Position numbers and translations under genes: made by a program
Assembly: GCA_963681505.1 (NCBI GenBank)
Contig: OY811982.1
Span: 1,589,156-1,653,155 of the forward strand
Source: Eunapius fragilis
Taxonomy: Eukaryota > Porifera > Demospongiae > Spongillida > Spongillidae
Reading direction: 5' to 3'
Length of the DNA: 64,000 nt
Notes under the pieces: model-generated
Databases searched by the model: none
What the model saw: only the letters and a program-made list of their open reading frames with translations
Told to the model about the DNA's origin: nothing
Shown here: positions 50,227-59,869 of the stretch, piece by piece
Layout of the letters: each line of letters opens with the position of its first letter
How positions within the stretch are numbered: the stretch's first letter is position 1

Positions 50227-50960
50227 AGAAATGTTGAATTCGGAGTCAGCAAAACATTGGCGGCAATGACGATTGAGGTGGTCGGGCGTGGCCTGACTCG
50301 TATTAGAAGCAAAATCCGTTCCCATGGCAACGTGTGACTTTGGAATTCAGCTTAGCAAGGGTTCCAGGATGTCTAGACCCCCACAGAGTGAAGTATGAAA
50401 TAATTAACGTATACCTATGTGCACTGATAGCATTTTCGCTATCGATACCACTTCCAAGTTTCATATGCATATTCATTTCCGCACCTTAAAATAAAATTCA
50501 TTAACGTGTTATAATTATAACACAATTCTGCATGCAATCCGCACATATTGACACTTGTTTGACGCCGATTTAATGCTGTACCTTGCAAGATGCTACAGTG
50601 GAAAGCATTACACTTGCTCCAACAAATATCTTTACTTGAATTTATTTCAACAATAAAGAGAGGCTAAGTGTGCATTCTCCCGACTAGCTTCTTCGCTTGC
50701 CATTGGCCAGGCAAGCTCTAAAGCATAAAATGGCTGCAGAGATCTATGGCCATCTCATCTTATCTCTTGTGAGATCAGTGACCAGGCCATCTTAGGGAGA
50801 GTGTTAGCTAGTGCATGTGTAGAACTGTGGTTTAGATTTTAGATATCTGTGTATTGTTGGTGCATAATAATAAAAATAATTGGATAATAAAGAGTTGAAA
50901 GGAAATCTGACAAAGCAAGTTTAGGGTCATTATACACTGACAGTATAATTTTTAAAATGC

Positions 50961-51912
50961 ATCAGTGACTAATTACTCTTGTTATAAATGCTTGTAGTGA
51001 CCTCGGTTCTAAAAATGTTGTAAAGAGAATTTCTCCCCATGTAGTCAATGAACCTTTAACACATTTGTAGTATAATATAGATCTAAAGAGCAAGTAAATA
51101 CAACTTTTGACTGCGTCCGTTTTAAATAGTTACGGTTCTATCGAGCTAGACGTGCCATTTCATATTTAGATCTATCGCAAAACCGCTCTTCTGAGGCGAT
51201 GGAGCTAGCGTTCGAAAAACGCTGTTAAATCCAAATGGCTGAAAATCTCTTCAATAATGCAATGAATTACATTCAAAACGTGACATTTTTACAATGAATA
51301 TAATTTAATTCCTATCGATAAATGGAAGGTGCTGACGAAGTTCTCGAAGGAGAGTGCGAAAACAGTTCTTTTTAGAACCAAGCTAACGATACTGCTTCTT
51401 TCCCTTGTGCTCTTCGACGCTTCTTGAGGCCAACCCAAGTTCATGATCTGATGTACTAGCCGCTTCTCGTGAGCAGCTTAATGTGGCATTAGTCTGGTTC
51501 TGAAAAGAACCGTTTTCGCACAGAATATCACGTTTCGAATGCAATTCATTGCATTAGTGAAGAAAATGACGGTGGTTTTCAGCCATTTGGATTTAACAGC
51601 GTTTCGAACGGTAAAATAGGCTATCGTCTCAGAAGAGCGGTTTTTGCGAAGATCTAACATATAATGATTCAGGAAAGAATACAAGAACATAATGCGAAAT
51701 GTCATCGCTAACCTTTTGGTAGCTAAAAAGGCACCGATCTATAGCTCGATAGAATCGTAACTATTTACCGGACTTTAAACCGACGCGGCCAAAATTGGTT
51801 GCATGCTCTTGTACACTGCAAATCTGGTAAAGATCCATTGCCTACATGGAGATAAATTCTCCTTACGACATTTTTAACAACGCTAATAACAAGAGTAAAT
51901 AGTCAAGTGATA
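50961..51912. mobile_element. Foldback element, about 950 bp, only in unit 2
   Basis: The left arm (from about 50961, actcttgttat, ggagaaattctc-type and ccatttggatttaacagcg landmarks) returns inverted to about 51912. Arms are roughly 400 bp, imperfect. Unit 1 lacks it. No transposase is present. Just outside, 52005-52060 is an inverted copy of the block at 37728-37787. Confidence 0.8.
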
Positions 51913-52224
51913 TGTTTTTACTTTCAGTGTATTTTGAAACATATATATTTGTACACTAAAACGCGTTTTCAGATTTGCATGCAAATTTACCATTATATTT
52001 CAATCAAAGATAATTATAGCTGAAAAAAATATTGGAGTAAGTGCTTTCCACTGTATACCTACGAAGGCTAAGGCGGCGTTCATTTTAGTCCTATAGATTT
52101 TCACTGCAACGAATTCAAAGTTTGCAGACCTATCAGGTTAGAATTTCAGGTATGAGTGTCAGAAGTGCATCAAAATATAGTAGTGTCCTGCTATTTTAAT
52201 TGTTCAATTGTTGACCGGGATTGT

Positions 52225-52460
52225 TAACCGTTACGAGGTGGGTATTAGCATGGGGAAGAGGAGGTGTTGGTATTCGCATGGGGAAGAGGTGTGGATATTG
52301 GCATGGAGAAGAGGAGGTGGTGGGTAGTGGCATGGGGAAGAGGAGGTGGGGTATTGGCATGGGGAAGAGGAGGCAGTGGTATTGGCATGGGGAGGAGGAG
52401 ATGGAGGTATTGGCATGGGGAAGAGGAGGCGGTGGTGTTGGTATGGGAGAGATTGGTTAT
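52225..52460. repeat. Minisatellite, unit-2 copy of 38041-38375
   Basis: About eight units of ggcatggggaagaggaggtg, fewer than in unit 1. Confidence 0.95.
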
Positions 52461-52559
52461 TTGATTTGGTTTGATTTGATTTCATTTGATGATTTATGTG
52501 CACCTGCATTAATTTGAACACAAATATTGTTAACTCTATTTAACAGCACATCACCAAAA

Positions 52560-52960
52560 AAGTAAGAAATGTTAGCAGAGCCATTCCCAATGGATTATTT
52601 GTATTACACTGCATTTCTGAAAAGCAATATTAAGCAGCCAGATTTGAGACCATGTACAAAAATTTGACAACGCTAGGAATAAAGGGGAAACTGAACCAGA
52701 AGAGTGAGCAACATAGAGTTTAGTATCATCAGCAATGCTTGAGCTGGTGGTACCAAGCGATCAGGAAATCATTTATATGAGACACTAAAGGGGACCAAGC
52801 CTTGAGGGACACCACTACTAACAGCTAGACAAGAAGACATTGACTGACCAATATGACCTGGATCGGTGAGAAAGGAAGATAACCATCTCACGAATGGAAG
52901 GCTAAAACTGTAGCACCCTCCTTTAAACAGTACTTGTAAGAAATTGAATCAAAGGCGGGG
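52560..52960 (-). pseudogene. Reverse-transcriptase relic, unit-2 copy
   Basis: Counterpart of 39115-39540 with extra lesions (around 52736-52760 the FADD-box region is replaced or scrambled). The 3' half present in unit 1 is deleted. Confidence 0.7.
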
Positions 52961-52964
52961 AGAT

Positions 52965-53180
52965 TGTGGTGGTATCGGCATGGAGAAGAGGATGTGGTGG
53001 TATTGGCATGGGGAAGAGGAGGCGATGAATTGACATGGGAAAGAGGTGGTGGTATTGGCACGGGGAAGAGGTGGTGGTATTGGCATGGGGAAGAGGTGTG
53101 GCAGTATTGGCATGGGGAAGTGGAGGTGGCAGTATTGGCATGGGGAAGAGGTGGTGGCATTGGCATGGGGAAGAGGTGGT
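52965..53180. repeat. Minisatellite, unit-2 copy of 39541-39911
   Basis: About eight units; several carry private substitutions. Confidence 0.95.
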
Positions 53181-53535
53181 GCCAACACTAAGGATTAGGA
53201 TGAGCCAGACTGCACACCTAGTTCCCAGACCATCTAGCTAAGATTGGCCTGGGCTGTGATAACAGTGGACCTATCATGCCTAGAGGTGAGGGATGTGATA
53301 GCACACATCCCTGGAGGCAAGCACACATGTAAGCACACAAGTGTCCCAATAAGATAATGATTTAAAGCAAGTTCAAAGCCTGAGTCTACTGAACTCCAAA
53401 TCTCATTCTGTTATGATATCAAAATCCTAACATACTGGGGCTACACAAATAGAACCAGTCCATTCCCACAAGTCGTATTATGCATTTTACAATCAATTCC
53501 ATTTCCCATACATACATACACACGCACACACACAT

Positions 53536-53574
<39 letters not shown>

Positions 53575-54103
53575 AATACAGTACATTGTATGCTCATTTG
53601 TTGTAAACACCTATGTTAGCACCAAATTTAACAAAATGACTCATATTCAAATCTTTGATGCACTGTGATCGTTTGTGACCGCCTTCTTCAGCCTTGTTCC
53701 CTTTCTAATGTCACCAAGCAGTGCCGATCTCTCCATGGTGGGAGGGGAAGGAGGCTTCGCCCTTCCTTCCTGCACCGTTGATTTTGTACGTGCGGGTCTA
53801 GCCACTGAGGGCAGTTAAGGGAATACAAACCTAATTTTGATGTGCTTTAATTTAATTAACTCGAAGTATTCACAGCTTCAAGGGATCAAGGTGGGTAGGG
53901 CAGCTTCATGTACTCAGAGTACCATGTATTAAGGTCATCATTACAATGTCCTCAGCTAGCATTGGTTTTCATTGCAAAGGAAAAATGCATGACAGCGTGA
54001 TCAACTACACTTTATGTGCTATTATATACACATACAGGAAATCAATGCACAAATAATTTATAATAGCCACAAAAATACTGAGTGTTAATTTTGCTGTAAC
54101 TCT
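53181..54103. other. Intergenic, (CA)n at 53518-53572
   Basis: Counterpart of 39912-40860. No gene seen. Confidence 0.5.
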
Positions 54104-55287
54104 TTAGTCAAAACCACCACCACCACCACTGTCACAGCCACCACCACCACCACCACCACCACTGTCATAGCCACCACCACCACCACCACTGTCATAGCCA
54201 CCACCACCACCACTGTCATAACCCCCACCACCACCACCACCACCACCGCTGTCATAACCCCCACCACCACCGCCACTGTCAAATCCTCCATGGTGATGAC
54301 CACCATTATCGTGACTGTCATGGTGATGACCTCCATGATGATGACTGTCATGGTGATGACCTCCATCATGATGACTGCTGTGATGTCCTCCATCATAGCC
54401 ACCACCACCACCACCACCACCACCACCACCACCATCACCCCCACCACCATCACCACCGTGACCACTGTCATGGCCACCACCACCAGCACCACCACTCTCA
54501 TAGCCGCCCCCACCACCACTTTCAAAACCACCTCCACCCCCTCCTCCTTCAAAGCCACCACTTTCTCCATTGTTAGCACTTGAGCGGCCATACCCTCCTT
54601 CCCTGTGTGGGTTGGATGCTGCAACAAAGAAAAAGGAAAACGACTTAACAAATAATCTAAGATCATTATGGTAGAAGTGTTTTAAGCTTGTACATGTAAT
54701 GACATCATCATGCTGCAATATTACTGGTTCTGTGTTGGTACATCACTAAGAAGAGCATACAGAGAGCATTCTTGTGTATCCGGAGTTGTAGTCTGATAAA
54801 CTGCATACAGTGAATAAGTGTTGTGTTTAGACGCTATAAAACAATTTACTGTTAGTGTTTCAACGCAGTATATATCTGATCATGAGCATTTGTTGCATGC
54901 ATGAGCAAAAGCTCGCTAGTTCAGTTATATGGTTGGGTCAATGCATTTGTCCTACCAGGCCATGTGGTCACGCACAGCCTAACGTCAGCAGGCCAGGGTT
55001 AGCCACGCCCCTGTTTATGCGTGGACCTGTGAACAAGAAGCCCATTAGGGTTGCTTTAGCCTCTTGCAGAAAGCTTCGGACAAACTTAAATGCTGTATTA
55101 AAAGTGTGGATGGAGACTACCCCCATGGCGAAAATACCTGAACGTATTACCCTACAGTATAGTCTATTAAGTATTTTAATTGCGCGATGTCGTAAGAGAG
55201 ACTACATGACATATGGTAAGGACGCGATACAACGAAGGCCGGGAAACCACTTGCGTATGGCTCACTATTGCTCTCCGTGCAGCCCAT
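54104..55287 (-). CDS. MGC-type Gly/His/Asp-rich small protein, paralog D (178 aa)
   Basis: Sister of paralog B in unit 2 and the longest member. Exon 1 (55266-55287, MGCTESN), intron 54619-55265, exon 2 (54104-54618) beginning SNPHREGGYGRSSANN. It has extra Gly runs, an additional HHHDSHHHGG segment in the His centre, and repeated GGYDSGGGGG units before a final FD. Compared with B (141 aa) the gain is all in-frame repeat growth. The start, splice sites and stop are intact. Length variation between sisters suggests the Gly body tolerates expansion while the MGC start and His core stay fixed. Confidence 0.75.
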
Positions 55288-55320
55288 CCCGATCGCTAAA
55301 GGTTAAAGTCTGTCGCTCTG

Positions 55321-55356
55321 CTATTTAATAAACGGAAGCAAACAACAACAACGCCC
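55321..55356 (-). promoter_or_regulatory. Conserved proximal block of paralog D
   Basis: Same order (gggcgtt, cttccg, tttattaaata on the minus strand) upstream of the ATG at 55287. Confidence 0.6.
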
Positions 55357-56010
55357 AGAAATTTTGAATTTGGAGTGGAGCCGTCGTAATTTCGTTAATT
55401 TATGCAGTGTCATCCCAGCATAACATTGGCGGCCGCGATATCTTGGTGATAATTTCGATTAAGTGTAACATAGTTGGGCTCGGCCCGAAGGGAGGGGGGG
55501 GGGGGGGGGGGGGGGGGGGGTGACAGGCGCATAAATATCAGGGTGAGCTTATGTGCTCAGAGATGCACCTGGTTTGTGCATGCAGATGGTTTCAATAACC
55601 TTTTGTGCTGAGACAAATTTAAATGTTAGAATCAATAGCTGCCTAATTGATATTCCACTTCTGAGTCTGGGCACGAGACAGCAGCCCACTGTGGTAATGA
55701 GAACTGTTAGATACACTGTACATTACAATTTTTATATACACCATGTACCACACATGCCGCATTACTACCAAGTACCAACACAAATGCAAATCGTGGTCTT
55801 AAGAAATTATGGCCGCTCTTACATCACTCCGGGCTATGTAGTTAGTCTAGAACGGCTCCATTTTAAGTGGTGTATTTAAGTTAGCATGTAATTCAGACTG
55901 TACACATGGTTGATGAGTACGTACATAATTGACCTTTTTTTTTTCTCAAAAAAAAATTTTTTTTAAATGAGAGAAGGTAATTTATTTGCGGATCTCACGT
56001 GATCCTAAAC
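55357..56010. other. Upstream region of the 7TM gene; G-run at 55493-55520
   Basis: Spans between the divergent MGC gene D and the 7TM receptor. Copied at 42004-42277 plus 47386-47761 in unit 1. It may hold a shared regulatory region; no gene is seen. Confidence 0.4.
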
Positions 56011-57042
56011 ATGGCATTTGATTTGGCTCAAACCAACAATTCCAGGTGTGGAGCAGGCGACAATGTGGCAACCATCATCATGGCCTCGGCAGGAGGAAGC
56101 TCCGCCTTAATTTGCCTTTTGGCTGTCGTACTGGTTTCCATATCTGGTTTATACAAGCAATTTGTTTATCGCCTGGCGCTCTATCAGGTTTCCAGCTCGC
56201 TGGCTTTCGGGCTCACGTGCGTCCTACAACTGTTGTACGTGTACTACAACGATGATCTTCAAGTCTATCGACATGTATGCGTCTTCGCCGCGTGGTGTAC
56301 CCAGTTTACGTGTTGTCTGAAGCTGCTCTTCTCGGCCTGGATGACCGTTTATCTGTTCCTGTATGCGACCTGTTACAGGAACATGAGGAAACCGGAGGTT
56401 GGGTTTGTGGCGGGCGTCGTGTTCCTGTCGCTACTGATTTCCACCGTGCCATTCGCGACGCATTCGTACGGCCCCTCCGGGTCCTGGTGTTGGATAGAGA
56501 ACTTGGGCGGCCGCAACTGCTCCATCCAGCTTGCCGGAGTTATTGAGCAGTTCGCGCTTTGGTACGGACTAGCCATCTCCGTGCTGCTGGCTCAGTGCGC
56601 CGCCATTGTTGCGATGATCGCTGTCGTGACGGCAAGGGTATACAGAGCGCGCCGATACCAGCTGCTTTCAAATTCCCTCGGATCCATGAGACAATACCAC
56701 AACTTGCTTAAGCAACTGCTCCCTCTGGCGTCTTATCCTATTCTGTTCACACTTCTGGTAGCGCCGCCATTCGTTAATCGCGTGTACGAAGCGTTCCATC
56801 CCTCGGGTAACCTCGGCCTCCTCATTGCCAACGCCAGCTTTGCTCCCGCGTGGAGCCTCTCCGCGGGCATCACGCTGATGGTGCACGTGTGCGTCGTGAT
56901 GTGCTGCACAGGAAAGTTGAGCAGTACCTCGCGACCTAGTTCTGCTGTCGAGAGGGAAGGTTCGATTACCGTGCACGTGGCTACGAGCTGCAACACTACT
57001 GGTAATAGCGGTACTTACTTCATTATTCCATCTGAAAGCTAG
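56011..57042 (+). CDS. Intronless 7-transmembrane receptor (GPCR-like), 343 aa
   Basis: Single exon from ATG 56011 to TAG 57042. Seven hydrophobic segments at about 20-47, 52-78, 88-120, 131-149, 175-208, 235-252 and 268-298. N-terminus is short with NNS; Cys90 at the start of TM3 and Cys160 in GSWCWI (157-162) could form the usual disulfide. The SWCWI signature before TM5 is shared by cAMP-receptor-like and adhesion/secretin-like families, so it is placed in that broad group, not more precisely. The cytoplasmic tail is Ser/Thr-rich. The coding part is clearly more GC-rich than its surroundings. A poly(A) signal follows. Ligand unknown. Confidence 0.85.
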   Translation: MAFDLAQTNNSRCGAGDNVATIIMASAGGSSALICLLAVVLVSISGLYKQFVYRLALYQVSSSLAFGLTCVLQLLYVYYNDDLQVYRHVCVFAAWCTQFTCCLKLLFSAWMTVYLFLYATCYRNMRKPEVGFVAGVVFLSLLISTVPFATHSYGPSGSWCWIENLGGRNCSIQLAGVIEQFALWYGLAISVLLAQCAAIVAMIAVVTARVYRARRYQLLSNSLGSMRQYHNLLKQLLPLASYPILFTLLVAPPFVNRVYEAFHPSGNLGLLIANASFAPAWSLSAGITLMVHVCVVMCCTGKLSSTSRPSSAVEREGSITVHVATSCNTTGNSGTYFIIPSES

Positions 57043-57051
57043 GGCTATGCT

Positions 57052-57057
57052 AATAAA
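57052..57057 (+). terminator. Poly(A) signal of the 7TM gene
   Basis: aataaa begins 10 bp after the stop codon, close enough to give a very short 3' UTR. Confidence 0.6.
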
Positions 57058-57805
57058 CAAAATATAGGGATATACAAACTGAGATGACTGCACAGAAATA
57101 GCTAGAGACTCATCTTGTTATAATACGGTAGCTTGTATTTAATACAATAAATGTATGTTTTGTTATAAATGGAACAGTATATCACCCCTTCTGGCTTGCA
57201 TTGGTAGTTTTTCAAGTTTTCAAAAATTTTCCTTTTTCTGTGAACTGTCGGTATAAAGAGCCTCCACACACATCCTATCAAATGATCATTGCGCATGCGT
57301 CCAAAACTGGTCTGATCTATATGGCTATAATTATAATTAATTGGGGCACTGAATTTATAATTCGCCATACATTTCAATAATGCGAGCGTTACTTTGTCCT
57401 GAAATTTTTAGAAACGTATCATTTTGCCGACTAGTATGCACTCTCCCAAAATAATGAATACAAATGTGACATGCATGGAAAAGTTACGTCATGCTGGAGG
57501 TGCCCAATTGATGACATTTTTTCTGCCAATACGTCGGCAGAATTGCCCGTTTATTTATAAGCTATAGAAATGTTCGCCAGAACTTTGTACTTACGATAAA
57601 TTTTGCTATGCAACGGGGCCCGCGTTTTCGAAATTCATACTGGCGGGTGCGCGTGCACGTGAAATGTTACAATGCAATAACATTACTACCGTACGTACTG
57701 TACCTACGTACCTGTACGTAATCGGCGTATACGTATCTCTCACAGCCTGGACGGATACGTAAAGATAGACCATACTTATGCGAGACACTACTAAGTTGTC
57801 CGGAC
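57058..57805. repeat. Intergenic with dispersed repeat copy
   Basis: 57195-57425 matches 525-735. No other feature before the next gene's ATG. Confidence 0.5.
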
Positions 57806-59820
57806 ATGTCCGACGGCAGTGAGCGAGATTTTTACTACAGACCTCGTTGGGTGCACACGGAAGCGACACAGAATACGGAGGTACCGCCGCCATCCTCACT
57901 CTCCCTGAAATCGAAGCTGTTCATGATATTAGCCACTATCCAGGGTAAGTGACTGGTGTAGCTAAGCTGTAGGTGTTCCCGGCGCTCCCCCGCATAACAA
58001 TCGAGTAGCTCCACCCACGCTCCTCCAGTGTGGGCGCCTCCGTAATCTATTTGCATACTTAATGAACACAGTCGCTTCGTACCATAGATAATATCTATGC
58101 TTCGTACTGATTTCATGAGAATGATGTATACAAACAAACACTAGCACTATTCCATAACCACAAGTAGAAATAGTTCCATGGTTAATTAAATTTGCGGGTA
58201 ATAACTGGTCACCAGATCAATGAGGTTGACAATAAATGTAGCAGCTGCCCCAACCACAGCAGCACCCCCACCACAACAGCACCCACCACAGCAACAGCAC
58301 CCACCACAGCACCCCCACCACAGTAGCCCCCACCAGAGCACCCCCACCACAACAGCACCCACCACAGCAGCACCCACCAGAGCACCCCCACCACAGTAGC
58401 ACCCCCCACCACAGCACCCCCACCACAGCACCCCCACCACAGTAGCCCCCACCAGAGCACCCACCACCACAACAGCCCCCACCACAGCAGCACCCACCAG
58501 AGCACCCCCACCACAGCAGCACCCACCAGAGCACCCCCACCACAGTAGCCCCCACCACAACAGTAGCACCCCCCACCACAGTAGCACCCCCCACCACAGC
58601 ACCCCCACCACAGCACCCCCACCACAGCACCCCCACCACAGCACCCCCACCACAGTAGCCCCCACCAGAGCAGCCACCACCACAGCACCCCCACAGCACC
58701 CCCACCACAGCACCCACCACAGTAGCCCCCACCACAGCAGCACCCACCAGAGCACCCCCACCACAGCACCCCCACCACAGCACCCCCACCACAGCACCCC
58801 CACCACAGTAGCCCCCACCACAGCAGCACCCACCACAGCAGCACCCACCAGAGCACCCACACCACAGTAGCCCCCACCACAACAGCCCCCACCAGAGCAC
58901 CCCCACCACAGTAGCCCCCACCACAACAGTAGCACCCCCCACCACAGTAGCACCCCCCACCACAGCACCCCCACCACAGCACCCCCACCACAGCACCCCC
59001 ACCACAGCACCCCCACCACAGTAGCCCCCACCAGAGCAGCCACCACCACAGCACCCCCACAGCACCCCCACCACAGCACCCACCACAGTAGCCCCCACCA
59101 CAGCAGCACCCACCAGAGCACCCCCACCACAGCACCCCCACCACAGCACCCCCACCACAGCACCCCCACCACAGTAGCCCCCACCACAGCAGCACCCACC
59201 ACAGCAGCACCCACCAGAGCACCCACACCACAGTAGCCCCCACCACAACAGCCCCCACCAGAGCACCGACACCACAGTAGCCCCCACCACAGTAGCACCC
59301 ACCACCACAGTAGCAGTCCCCATCACAGCATACACCACCATACACCCAACATACACCCACCATACACCACCATACAACACACTCCCACACTGACATCCAA
59401 TCAAGTTGTGGATTGATTCTGTGTTCACAAAGAAGGATTTTATAAACATCACGTCATTGGAAACGATTGCACATTTGAGCCATAATTATGCACATGTTTA
59501 AAATTCCATAGTCATTACGTACATACCTTGTTGCGAACATTAAATTCTCCACATTCCCCAGTCTCCTTCCCACTCTCCTCCCCCCCCCCCCCCCCAGTCC
59601 CCCCTCCCCATTGACTCCTGGAGATGTTGGATTACTAAACGACATAACCTTTTATGTAGCCGCTTAGGCTGCTGGTGAGCTTAGGCTGCTGTTGAATCAA
59701 TTCAGTTCTGAACAAAGCTGGATCAGTTCAGTTCTCAACGGTGCTGTCCAGAGGGTATTACACAATTTCCAAGTTCATTTACTGCCATTTTTATGATACC
59801 AAATTTATGTTTCTCCCCCT

Positions 59821-59869
<49 letters not shown>

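Larger units (their letters stand above)
34943..56045. repeat. Large tandem segmental duplication, two units
   Basis: Unit 1 is 34943-47796 and unit 2 is 47797-56045, direct orientation. Both carry, in order, the same intergenic block, an MGC gene (A or C), minisatellite, reverse-transcriptase relic, minisatellite, a second MGC gene (B or D) and the 7TM 5' end. Unit 1 alone has the 5.1-kb insertion; unit 2 alone has a foldback element at 50961-51912 and lacks about 640 bp equivalent to 38425-39065. Divergence is a few per cent by eye. Confidence 0.9.

Noticed and set aside
36263..54583. Plus-strand Thr-rich frames opposite the MGC genes
   Set aside because: Antisense shadows of the GGT-rich exons; the minus-strand frame has splice sites, paralogs and a conserved N-terminus.
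54855..55328. 157-residue plus-strand frame
   Set aside because: It overlaps the intron and first exon of MGC gene D on the other strand, and the paralogous region in unit 1 does not keep it open.
58186..59452. Minus-strand open frames of 370-411 residues rich in Gly, Cys, Trp, Val
   Set aside because: All three minus frames are open because the DNA is a short-unit minisatellite; composition follows the unit and it lies in an intron.
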